A stretch of DNA of 64,000 nt from Bradyrhizobium sp. CCH5-F6 (GTDB lineage Bacteria > Pseudomonadota > Alphaproteobacteria > Rhizobiales > Xanthobacteraceae). The position numbers and the translations under genes are program-made. The notes under the pieces are model-generated. The model searched no databases. It was not told the DNA's origin and saw only the letters and a program-made list of their open reading frames with translations. Shown in pieces: positions 26,300-34,772 of this stretch (position 1 is its first letter; the number at the start of each line of letters is the position of its first letter). Where the stretch lies: NCBI RefSeq assembly GCF_001556045.1, contig NZ_LSIC01000203.1, positions 15,067 to 79,066 of the forward strand, read 5' to 3'.

Positions 26300-28102
26300 T
26301 CACACCCGGACCACATCGTGGCTCTGTTCGTTCGTGTACAGGCGTTCAACCTGTTCGGAGCGAACCTTCAGCACAGCGCGCTGGTTCACGTAGGCCTTGT
26401 CGGTGATTTCTCCTGCAGCCATTGAGGGCGGATCCTTCAGCAGGGAGAAGGAACAGATTCTCTCGCTGCTTCCGACGGTCGTGTTGTATTCCTGAAAGCG
26501 ATCCCTCAGAAATTGAACGACGAGAGGATCGCAGGTCAAATCTGTGGTCGAGCTCTTCGCAATTCGCGCCGCCTCGGTCGGATTCAGCCAGCACAGCAGC
26601 GCGCAGGCCTCGCGATTTTCGCCCGCAACGACAATGTCGAGCAAGACGCCACGCGTCGCCGCCAGGATTGACGCTCGCATATTGCCAATTGAGACCCAGG
26701 TGCCGTTTGCAAGCTTGAAATTCTCGGAAATTCTCCCCGTAAAGCGCAGCCCGAGCTCCGGCTTCTCTGGATTCAGAAACGAGACAGTGTCGCCGATGCG
26801 GTAGAACCCTTCCTCATCGAACGCACTTTTCGTCAAATCCGGCTGAGCGAGATAGCCGGGCGTGACGTTCGGTCCTTTGACCCTGACCTCGTAGGTATCG
26901 GAGACCGGGATGAGCTTGAGCTGAAGGCCCGGCGCGGGAAGGCCGATCTCTCCGGGCTGGTCCGTCGCCCAATGCGTCGAGCAAATCGTCGGCGCGGTTT
27001 CGGTCGTGCCGTAGCCCGACATGACGGGAATTCGCCGCCCGGTGGCTGCGAACGTCAATCGATAGAGTTTTTCCAGCGTGCCCTTCGAAATTGCCGCGCC
27101 GGCATAACTCAATCGATCCATCCGCCCGAACACGCCGGCGCCAAGATCAGGGTCATTCTCGATCGCATCACACAGAAGATTGTACCCGGCAGGCACGTTG
27201 AACATGGCGGTCGGCGAAACCTCCTTGAGGTTGGCGACCGTCTTGTGAAAGAGCTGCGGCAACGGTCGCCCGTCATCGATATAGAGCGTTCCGCCGTTCT
27301 TCAGGATGCCGTGGAGGATGACATTGCTGCCCATCGTGTGGTGCCAGGGCAGCCATTCAACCTGCACCGGCGCAGCCGGAGGCGACACGAGCAGGCTCCC
27401 CATCTGGAGGGAGCTTGCCATCATCCGGTGGGTGTTGAGCACCCCTTTGGGAAATCCGGTCGAACCGGATGTGAAGAGAATCTTCGCAACGGCATCGCAT
27501 GGCACCTCACGCGATGCGCGCGCGAATCCTTCGCTCTCTGTGCGAACCGTCAGAGCCTGAAAAGGCAGGGTATCCGGCGCACCATCGACGCTGATCCAGG
27601 TCGCGGCTGCCAATTCGGGAATGGTGCGGGCGGCGGAAAAATCGCGGCCGCTTTGAACGAACACGAAACTCGGGCGCAGCACTTCCGCGATGTCCTTGAG
27701 ACGTGCAAGCCCGCCCGGCATCAGAGTGTAGTTCGGCGATATCGGCGCCAAAACGACCCCGATCGACATCGCCGCAAACGAGATCACCGCGTTCTCGATG
27801 GAGTTTCCGGAAAGGACGGCAAGCTTGTCGGCTGGCTTTGCGCCCATATCGATCAGGCTTTGGCCGACCGCCCGAACCTGCGACCATGCCTCATCATAGG
27901 TGATCTCGTCCCATCCTCCCTTCGCGTTGCGCTGTGCCAGGAAAACCCGATCCGGAGCGGTACTGGCCCAGTGCGGAAGGAAATCGGTGATGCGCCAGTC
28001 GCACGGCGTCCATTCAAGCGGCGAGCTCAAGATGAGCGTGCCGTCGGTTCGACGCTCGATGGAAACCTCGCGTGGCGCAAACGTCAGTGCCGTCGTCGAC
28101 AT
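26300..28102 (-). CDS. AMP-dependent acyl-CoA ligase, feruloyl-CoA synthetase type
   Basis: 600 residues from ATG 28102 (MSTTALTFAPREV); 33 extra upstream residues of the open frame look non-coding. ANL-superfamily motifs are 'ILFTSGSTGFPKGVLNTH' (A3), 'SGYGTTETAPTI' (A5), 'YRIGDTVSF' (A7), and a late Lys in 'GEITDKAYVNQ' for adenylation. Length and the 'GEITDKxYxNQ' ending are typical of feruloyl-CoA synthetases (CoA + ATP + hydroxycinnamate). The actual acid is unknown. It follows the solute-binding protein gene on the same strand after 129 nt, which may bring the substrate in. Confidence 0.93.
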   Translation of the reverse strand: MSTTALTFAPREVSIERRTDGTLILSSPLEWTPCDWRITDFLPHWASTAPDRVFLAQRNAKGGWDEITYDEAWSQVRAVGQSLIDMGAKPADKLAVLSGNSIENAVISFAAMSIGVVLAPISPNYTLMPGGLARLKDIAEVLRPSFVFVQSGRDFSAARTIPELAAATWISVDGAPDTLPFQALTVRTESEGFARASREVPCDAVAKILFTSGSTGFPKGVLNTHRMMASSLQMGSLLVSPPAAPVQVEWLPWHHTMGSNVILHGILKNGGTLYIDDGRPLPQLFHKTVANLKEVSPTAMFNVPAGYNLLCDAIENDPDLGAGVFGRMDRLSYAGAAISKGTLEKLYRLTFAATGRRIPVMSGYGTTETAPTICSTHWATDQPGEIGLPAPGLQLKLIPVSDTYEVRVKGPNVTPGYLAQPDLTKSAFDEEGFYRIGDTVSFLNPEKPELGLRFTGRISENFKLANGTWVSIGNMRASILAATRGVLLDIVVAGENREACALLCWLNPTEAARIAKSSTTDLTCDPLVVQFLRDRFQEYNTTVGSSERICSFSLLKDPPSMAAGEITDKAYVNQRAVLKVRSEQVERLYTNEQSHDVVRV

Positions 28103-28231
28103 CGAAGATGAACTCCCGAATTGCAAATGGTCGACCGCATGCGGTGCTCCCGATGCCCAGCGGCGACCTCCCGGCGCCACACGGGCTCGGACGCAGTTCA
28201 AGCGGTCTGCGTCACTCCCGCCCCTGCGAAA

Positions 28232-29431
28232 TCATTCGGACTTGGCGTCCAATACCTCGCCGAAGGCCTGCCAGGTCGATCCGCCCCATCGTTGCAGACG
28301 CATCTGAGTCCAGATCATGTTCTCGGATTCGCTGGTGTTGACCTTGATCCCGGGCAGCGCGGTCGGGACGACGAAATCCCTGAGGTTCTTGGCCTGCGCC
28401 AGAATGTTCTTGCGCGACAGATCATCGCCGCATTGCTTCAGTATCTGCTCGAGCACGATGCCCTGCTGGTAGCCGGTCAGATAGCTGCCGTTGGTGATAT
28501 CGACGCCGGCCAGATACTTGTCGAGAAAGGCCCGATAGGCCTGCATGCCTGGATCGTCTTTCCATGACGGATCCACGACGTCCTTGTTGATGGTGCCGAC
28601 GATCACGCCGACTGATTTGTCGAGACCGGCCGGCGCGAGCGTGCCTCCGACCGAACCGGACGGAAAGTTGATGATCACGGTCGCCTTCCAGCCGATCACG
28701 GACGCCTGCCGGATCGCCTGCGCTGCGAATTTCGGCGTTCCCGCGATCACGAGGGCTTCGGCACCCGAGCTCTTCAGGGTCGTGATCTGCGAATCGACCG
28801 TCGGCTCCGTGACCTCATAGGACGCGCTGACGACCTTGCGGTCGTAATCCTTGCCGAGAAAGGCCTTGAAGGCATTGACGTAGTCTTTGCCGAGATCGTC
28901 GTTCTGATAGAGGATCGCGTATTTGGCGTTCGGCAGCGTCTTGGTCAGATACTTGGCGTAGATTTTTCCTTCGGTGTCGTAGCTGACGAGACCCGTCGTG
29001 GTCAGAGGGTAGCTGGCGACGTCGGTGAACTTGGACGAGCCGCTGATGATCGCGATGCTGGGCACCCCCTTTGCCCGCAGGTATTTTGCCGTGGCCGAAA
29101 GGCCGGGCGTGCCGAGCTGGCCGAACATGAACGCCACTTCATCGCTCTCGACGAGCTTACGAACATGCTCCACCGCTTTCGGAGGGCTATAGGCGTCATC
29201 ATAGGCGATGTAGTTGATCTTGCGGCCGTTGATGCCGCCGCGGTCGTTGATCGACTGAATGTAGGCGATGAGGCCCTTGCCCACGAGGCCGATCGATGAC
29301 GCCGGTCCGCTGAATGGAAACACCCCGCCAATCTTGATCTCGGTCGCGGTAACTCCCGGCTCGTCGGCTGCAAATGCCGGGCCGCTCAAAAGCACAACCA
29401 GAGCCGCAAGACTCTTCCACTTCGCCAACAT
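28232..29431 (-). CDS. Periplasmic substrate-binding protein of a branched-chain-amino-acid-type (HAAT) ABC transporter
   Basis: 399 residues from ATG 29431, preceded by GGGAGGACAGGCC; the frame extends further but without an RBS. The signal peptide is MLAKWKSLAALVVLLSG with cleavage after AFA. The mature part has the Leu/Ile/Val-binding-protein pattern: 'EIKIGGVFPFSGPASSIGL', 'SINDRGGINGRKI', 'YDDAYSPPKAVEHVRKLVE'. Such proteins in catabolic clusters commonly bind aromatic acids. No permease or ATPase gene is in the window, so it must pair with components elsewhere. The palindromic site at 29605-29619 is 174 nt upstream. Confidence 0.93.
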   Translation of the reverse strand: MLAKWKSLAALVVLLSGPAFAADEPGVTATEIKIGGVFPFSGPASSIGLVGKGLIAYIQSINDRGGINGRKINYIAYDDAYSPPKAVEHVRKLVESDEVAFMFGQLGTPGLSATAKYLRAKGVPSIAIISGSSKFTDVASYPLTTTGLVSYDTEGKIYAKYLTKTLPNAKYAILYQNDDLGKDYVNAFKAFLGKDYDRKVVSASYEVTEPTVDSQITTLKSSGAEALVIAGTPKFAAQAIRQASVIGWKATVIINFPSGSVGGTLAPAGLDKSVGVIVGTINKDVVDPSWKDDPGMQAYRAFLDKYLAGVDITNGSYLTGYQQGIVLEQILKQCGDDLSRKNILAQAKNLRDFVVPTALPGIKVNTSESENMIWTQMRLQRWGGSTWQAFGEVLDAKSE

Positions 29432-30239
29432 GGCCTGTCCTCCCTGATGCGCACCCATCCGGGCACGTCATTGTGTTTTGTTGCTTCATCCGGCGTGCCC
29501 GTCCGCATCGTGCGGAGCGATCTGCGAGCCTCGCCGTCCAATCGTGACGGGTTGGCGCGCTGCCCTGCGGCCGTTGAGCGGCCGTTCTGCCCGCCATACC
29601 TACAGTTCTTTTTTAGAACTAGTCAAGCGCCTAGATGGCCGTCCGCTGACCACGGCGTCGCGCCCGGGCGTTCGGTGCGAAGTGCGAATCCTTATTCTAT
29701 TTCGAGATCTTTGAGCCAGACGCCGGGAATGCCCGTGCGAAAAGCAGATCGCGGCGCCCTCGCCTATATTAATTCTATTATTGAACTTAATATTCCGCCT
29801 TCGGTCTGGCGAGTGCGCGCATCTGAGCGCGAACGACCACGCGCCCGCGGAAGCCGGCTCTCCATGTGTGGAGACGGTCACACCCACGAATTTCGATAAA
29901 TCCGCTGTACGTCCGAGCCGGGTGGCCGGACGGCCGTCGGCCCAACCCCGAGACTCTCACCGGCACCGGATGAAAGTTCGGTGGCAGGTCACAAGGATAC
30001 GCAGATTGTCGACGGTCGAGGGACAGCGCCCTGTTGCAAATGTGTATTATTTCTCGGCTAGAGATAACGTGACAATGTTATGGATCCGCTGCAGCGGCCC
30101 AGACCAATTGCGCCTCGAAGCCGTGGTCGCGCCGTTTGCAGAGCGACCGGTCTGGCCAACCCGGTCTCGCGGTTCGCGAGGCCCGCGAGTCGCAACCGAC
30201 ACCTGCCTTCCCGGTCGGGGGCCGAGGAATTGAATCACG
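29432..30239. other. Intergenic region between catabolic and surface loci
   Basis: About 800 nt without a convincing gene. It holds the promoter/operator site 3 near 29593-29626 and an AT-rich near-palindrome at 29766-29793 (ATATTAA and its exact complement TTAATAT, plus TTC/GAA just inside). It also holds an AT-rich stretch around 30035-30080 that may contain the promoter of the Wzc-like gene. A frame at 29781-30233 is open but has no recognisable protein features and I do not call it. Confidence 0.5.
29593..29626 (-). promoter_or_regulatory. Candidate promoter with palindromic operator, site 3
   Basis: On the minus strand TTGACT (29626-29621) is followed by the palindrome GTTCT-N5-AGAAC (29605-29619; arms extend to AGTTCT/AGAACT). 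At 17-18 nt spacing comes a poor -10 (GTAGGT/TAGGTA); a TATGG lies slightly further. It is upstream of the solute-binding protein and ligase genes. The 15-bp core is identical to that of site 1. Confidence 0.6.
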
Positions 30240-32558
30240 ATGGATATGCTGGTGAGCCGCCCCCCCGTCGACCATGAGGCGGGCGAAGCCTCGGGATCGA
30301 TGTCGGCCCTGATCGAGCAGCTGACTGGTCTGGCCCGGCGGCAGTACCGGGTCTTTGTCATCGTGCCTGCCGCCGCGCTCGCAATCGGCCTGCTTTACCT
30401 TTTGCTGACCCCTGCGCAATACACGGCCACCACCACCCTGCTGATCGACAGCACCACGCTCCGGGTCCTGCAGAACCAGCTTCAACCGCAAGGGGACGTG
30501 CCGCTGGACACGCTCCAGGTGGGATCACAGGTCGAGATCCTGGCATCGCGCAAGCTCGGCCTTGATGTCGTACGGGGCCTGCGTCTCGCCGATGATCCGG
30601 AGTTTGCCGCCTCGTCCAGCTGGAACCCGTTCGCGTCGTCCGCGGGGCCAAGCCCCGAAGATCGCGAGCAGCACGCGCTGGACGCATTTCTCGCCCACCG
30701 CAGCATCAGCCGCGCCGAGAAGACCTACGCGCTGAACATCTCCTATACTTCGAAAAGCCCTGCGAAGGCCGCGAAAATCGCCAACGCCATCGCGGAGGCC
30801 TATGTCGATGACCAGCTCGGCGCCAAGTACCAGACGGTGACCCGCGCCGGCGTCTGGCTGCAGGACCGCATCAATGAACTGAGGTCGAAGGCCACTGCAG
30901 CCGACCGCGCCGTGCTCGAATTCAAGGAAAAGAACAAGATCGTCGATCTCGGCGGCGCCGGCTCGACCGCCGCGGGCGCCGGGACGTTCAGCCGGCTGAT
31001 CGGCGAGCAGCAGCTTTACGAACTGAACAGCCAGCTCGCCACGGCGCGTGGAGCCACCAGCGAAGCCAAAGCGCGTCTCGACAGGATCGAGCAGGTGCGC
31101 AAGATGGACGTCAGCGAGGGAGCGGTCGCCGACACGCTCAAGAACGACGTCATCACTCGCCTGCGCAATCAGTTCGTCGACCTTTCCACCCGCGAAGCGA
31201 ATATTTCCGGCCGGTACGGCGCCGACCATGCCGCTGCCGCCAATCTGCGCGACCAGATGGAGGAAATTCGCCGCAACATCTCCGCCGAACTCGGGCGGAT
31301 CGCCGGCAGCTACCGCAGCGATTACGAGATCGCCAGAGCGCGGGAGGAGAGTCTGGAGCGTGCGCTTGCGGCGCTGGTATCCGAAGGACAGATCACCAAC
31401 CGCGACCGGCTGGGGCTCGCCGAGCTCGAAAGCTCGGCCAAGGTCTATCACACGCTGTTCGACAATTTTCTCCAGCGTTACATGGAAGCGATCCAGCAAC
31501 AATCGTTCCCGATCACCGATGCCAGGATCATCAGCCCGGCGGTCGCACCGACGAAGAAGAGCAAGCCGGTCACCTCGCTGGTTCTCGCCATTTCGCTGTC
31601 GCTCGGCATCATGGCAAGCATCGGCATTGCATCGCTGCGCGAGGCCATGGACGGGGTGTTCCGCACGGCTCGCCAAACCGAACAGCAGCTCAGAGCGCGC
31701 TGTATTTGCATCATTCCACAGGTGTCGGCGGTAACCGCGCCCGGGCTCATGCGCGGCAACGGCGGCGCGCCGGAGACGTCCACGCTGCCCGCCCTGCCGG
31801 CCCCTGCGCCGGGGCCCGGCGAACCCGTACCCGCGCAGGAGCGGCGCTTTGCATTCAGCGATCCCCTGAAGCGGCGCGCCGTCGAGGATCCGATTTCGGT
31901 GTTCACCGAGGCGTTTCGCGCCATCAAGGTCAGCGCCTGGCTGCAGGCCAATGTTCGCCAGACCAAGGTGATCGGCGTCACGTCGACCCTGCCGGCCGAG
32001 GGCAAGTCGACCGTTGCGGCCAATCTTGCGACCCTGATGGCCGACGCAGGCCGGCGCGTGGTGCTGATCGATGCGGATCTGCGCAACCCCACCCTGGCGC
32101 GCTCGCTGTCGCCGCGGCCGCAGGCGGGCTGGCTCGACGTGATCAGCGGCAAGCTCGATCTCACCGCCGTCACGGGCCGCGAGCCGACCACCGGATTGGC
32201 CCTCCTGCCGCTGCTCCTGACCGAGGCGCCCGTCCATTCCGACGAGGTCCTGGCCTCGCAGGGATTCCGCGATCTCCTAGAACGGCTGCGCCAGAGCTAC
32301 GACTACATCATCGTCGACCTGCCGCCGCTCGCACCCGTCGTCGACGTTCGCGCCACCGTCCCGGCCATCGATTCTTTCGTGTTCGTGGTGGAATGGGGCG
32401 CAACGAGCGTCAAGACGGTGCGCCGTCACCTGCTTCCGGAAACGGAGCTGCACGACCGGTTGCTGGGCGTGGTGCTGAACAAGGCCAATCCCCGACTGCT
32501 CGAGCGGTTCGAGCAGCCCGGAATCTATCGGAACGGCTACTATATGAGGGGGGCCTAG
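30240..32558 (+). CDS. Polysaccharide co-polymerase / BY-kinase (Wzc/ExoP-like)
   Basis: 772 residues. A Wzz domain with TM1 (~40-60, 'VFVIVPAAALAIGLLYLLL') is followed by a long periplasmic coiled coil. TM2 lies at ~440-460 after 'SPAVAPTKKSKP', the Pro-rich Wzz signature. A cytoplasmic kinase domain then has Walker A 'TLPAEGKSTVAANLA' (~585), Walker A' 'VVLIDADLR' (~610) and 'YIIVDLPPLAPVVD'. The C-terminus carries the Tyr cluster 'YRNGYY', few tyrosines compared with Wzc. It regulates chain length and export of an exopolysaccharide at the inner membrane. Both halves are fused, as in ExoP of rhizobia. It probably works with the Wza-like protein at 45774. Confidence 0.94.
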   Translation: MDMLVSRPPVDHEAGEASGSMSALIEQLTGLARRQYRVFVIVPAAALAIGLLYLLLTPAQYTATTTLLIDSTTLRVLQNQLQPQGDVPLDTLQVGSQVEILASRKLGLDVVRGLRLADDPEFAASSSWNPFASSAGPSPEDREQHALDAFLAHRSISRAEKTYALNISYTSKSPAKAAKIANAIAEAYVDDQLGAKYQTVTRAGVWLQDRINELRSKATAADRAVLEFKEKNKIVDLGGAGSTAAGAGTFSRLIGEQQLYELNSQLATARGATSEAKARLDRIEQVRKMDVSEGAVADTLKNDVITRLRNQFVDLSTREANISGRYGADHAAAANLRDQMEEIRRNISAELGRIAGSYRSDYEIARAREESLERALAALVSEGQITNRDRLGLAELESSAKVYHTLFDNFLQRYMEAIQQQSFPITDARIISPAVAPTKKSKPVTSLVLAISLSLGIMASIGIASLREAMDGVFRTARQTEQQLRARCICIIPQVSAVTAPGLMRGNGGAPETSTLPALPAPAPGPGEPVPAQERRFAFSDPLKRRAVEDPISVFTEAFRAIKVSAWLQANVRQTKVIGVTSTLPAEGKSTVAANLATLMADAGRRVVLIDADLRNPTLARSLSPRPQAGWLDVISGKLDLTAVTGREPTTGLALLPLLLTEAPVHSDEVLASQGFRDLLERLRQSYDYIIVDLPPLAPVVDVRATVPAIDSFVFVVEWGATSVKTVRRHLLPETELHDRLLGVVLNKANPRLLERFEQPGIYRNGYYMRGA

Positions 32559-32573
32559 CGCGCAGGCATCGGC

Positions 32574-32939
32574 TCAGCCGTTGTCCGGGCGCCTCATGCG
32601 GGGGCCCTGCCGCGCCCGCAGCTCTTCTTCGTATTTGAGCTTTTCGAGAAGCATGTCGGTCACGAGGCGACGCAGCTGGGCGTTCTCGAGCTCCAGCCGC
32701 CTGATGGTCTCGTCCGAACTCGCATCATTGGCAGCCGACCGGGGTATGCTATCGAGGGCGCGCACGCGATTGTCCGCCGCCGGCGAAGATTTGAGCATCT
32801 TCTTCCAGCGATGGTAGGTCATGATGCTGACGCCGAGCGCCTTGGAGATCTCGCGCTGGGTCTTGCCCTTTGCCGCCAGCTCGTTGGCCTGCGCTAGCTT
32901 GGCCGAAATCTCGTCAGAGGCATGCCTTTTCCCAACCAT
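32574..32939 (-). CDS. IS3 OrfA-like helix-turn-helix/leucine-zipper protein
   Basis: 121 residues: HTH region 'KGKTQREISKALGVSIMTYHRWKKML' (GKTQREISKALGVS, TYHRWKK) and a C-terminal leucine zipper 'IRRLELENAQLRRLV', the layout of IS3-family OrfA. No orfB, terminal repeats or target duplication are visible nearby. It is therefore either a stranded insertion-sequence remnant or a domesticated DNA-binding protein in the polysaccharide locus. It converges on the Wzc-like gene, 15 nt apart. The frame is intact. Confidence 0.75.
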   Translation of the reverse strand: MVGKRHASDEISAKLAQANELAAKGKTQREISKALGVSIMTYHRWKKMLKSSPAADNRVRALDSIPRSAANDASSDETIRRLELENAQLRRLVTDMLLEKLKYEEELRARQGPRMRRPDNG

Positions 32940-33180
32940 GATGGGTCCTTTCAGGCCCGAATGCGCTAGCCCAAGTGTAGTAAGCGCGAATCGTGAACCT
33001 TTTCAATAGGCCCCGCGGACTTCCCCCGGCCATCGTTGTCCGAATGGCCGTATTCTTCGATCTGCTGGAGGCAGGATTGGGCTGAACCCACGCGGCACCA
33101 CTCCGTCCGGGCGCCTGCCAGCGTCAGCATTGTTCATGCTCAATGATGCGTTTGCTGGTCAAAGCGCGAGCGCGACCGCA

Positions 33181-34635
33181 TCAATACGCGTTGCGCGGCC
33201 GCATCAGCTCAAAGGCCGTCCTGAACATGATATAGACATCGAGCGTCAGACTCCAGTTATCAATATACCATAGATCCAGCTCGATCCGCTGCTTCATCAA
33301 TTCCAGCTGTGGGGTGCCCCCGCGATAGCCGTTGACCTGGGCCCAGCCGGTGATGCCCGGCTTGACATGGTGGCGGAACGCGTAGTTCGCGATCATCCGG
33401 CCGTATTCGTAGTCGTGCACCAGAGCGTGGGGTCGCGGCCCGACGATGGACATGTGGCCCTGCAGCACGTTGATCAGTTGCGGCAGCTCGTCGATGCTGG
33501 TCTGCCGCAGCAGCCGCCCGACCCGGGTTACCCTGGGATCCTGCTTGGTCGCCTGGACGACCGACCCGCCATCCTCCTGGACGCGCATGCTGCGCAGCTT
33601 GTAGATGACGAAGGGCTTTCCGTTGAACCCATGGCGGCGCTGCCGAAAGATCACCGGTCCCTTCGACTCCAGCTTGATCGCAACGGCGGAAATCGCCAGA
33701 GGAAGTATGAGGATGAGCAGCGACGTCGTCGCCACGACGATATCGAGCAGGCGCTTGCTCAGCCGGTCCAGTGCCGAGAGCGGAGCGGGCTGCACCTCGA
33801 CCATGTAGAGCCGCTGCGACTTCGAGGTCTGGTGACGCAGCACTGTTGAGACCGCGCAATCGGGCAACAGGCGGACGGGAAGCGGGATTGCGCGCAAATG
33901 GCCGAGCAGCGCCGTGACGGCCTGCGGAGCCGACCAGGGCAGCGCCAACACGATCTCCTCGGCGGCGACGTGACGGATCCGCGCCATCATGGCCTCGCCT
34001 CGTTTCGCCTCGGATGCGGAGAGCAGGTCGTCGACGCGCGGCAAGGTCACGCGTTCGATCTCCTGAAGCCCAAATCGGGTCAGCAGGTCGGCCCGGCCGA
34101 ACTGTGCGAGTTCCGCGGGCGTTCCGACCACCACCACCCGCCGGCCGCGAATGATGCCCGTCAGCAGCGCGGCTCTGAGGATCCGCTTCGCCATCCATCG
34201 TCCGCAAACCAGACCGGCGGCTGCGACCGAGACGAAGCAAAGCACCGATCCGCGCGAGACCTCGTCGCCGGATTTGAAAAGGAACAGGACCACCGGGATG
34301 ATCAGCGCCGCGATGCACCAGCCGGCCAGGACGCGGCCGCCGTCGCGCTCGTCGTCCAGCAGATGGTTATGCCGGTACAGGCCAAGGAAATGCGCGACGA
34401 GAACGTGGGCAAGGCTGGCGACCAATCCCAGCCCGGCATAGAACCCGACATCCTCAAGGGTTCCCCCGAGAACACGCTGATACCCAATGCCTCCCAGTGC
34501 ACCGGCTGCAACGATGATGGCGGCGTCGAGGGTTGCGAACAACGGCTCGATCAGAACGAACGGAAGGCCGAGGCGAGCCCGCGATCGGACCTCGTATGTC
34601 GAGGTCGATCCACCCGTGTTGGTCAAGTCGGTCAC
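33181..34635 (-). CDS. Polyprenyl-phosphate sugar-1-phosphate transferase (WbaP/ExoY-like)
   Basis: 484 residues from GTG 34635 (GGGGG upstream); ATG 34680 would add 15 residues without an RBS. The N-terminal half has about five TM segments and a nucleotide-binding-like region 'RRVVVVGTPAELAQFGRADL' (VVVVGTPAELAQF). The C-terminal third is the bacterial sugar transferase domain: TM 'LLDIVVATTSLLILILPL', 'KGPVIFRQRRHGFNGKPF', 'KLRSMR', 'RLLRQTSIDELPQLINVLQG' (LRQTSIDELPQLINVL) and 'SIVGPRPH'. It puts the first sugar-phosphate on undecaprenyl phosphate. The start of the pathway is thus present, but no glycosyltransferases, flippase or polymerase are in the window. Confidence 0.93.
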   Translation of the reverse strand: MTDLTNTGGSTSTYEVRSRARLGLPFVLIEPLFATLDAAIIVAAGALGGIGYQRVLGGTLEDVGFYAGLGLVASLAHVLVAHFLGLYRHNHLLDDERDGGRVLAGWCIAALIIPVVLFLFKSGDEVSRGSVLCFVSVAAAGLVCGRWMAKRILRAALLTGIIRGRRVVVVGTPAELAQFGRADLLTRFGLQEIERVTLPRVDDLLSASEAKRGEAMMARIRHVAAEEIVLALPWSAPQAVTALLGHLRAIPLPVRLLPDCAVSTVLRHQTSKSQRLYMVEVQPAPLSALDRLSKRLLDIVVATTSLLILILPLAISAVAIKLESKGPVIFRQRRHGFNGKPFVIYKLRSMRVQEDGGSVVQATKQDPRVTRVGRLLRQTSIDELPQLINVLQGHMSIVGPRPHALVHDYEYGRMIANYAFRHHVKPGITGWAQVNGYRGGTPQLELMKQRIELDLWYIDNWSLTLDVYIMFRTAFELMRPRNAY

Positions 34636-34772
34636 GATGCACCCCCGGGATCGAAGTCGCGATCCCGATAACACGCGCATTATACCATAATTATGATACT
34701 TCTACTGTTAATTAACTGTCGATGACGGGGGCGCCGGATAGGCCGCCGCACCGTCATCGCAACGTCACGTCC

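Noticed and set aside
29781..30233. 150-codon open frame upstream of the Wzc-like gene
   Set aside because: No ribosome-binding site, no domain, Arg/Pro-rich composition and overlap with promoter-like DNA.
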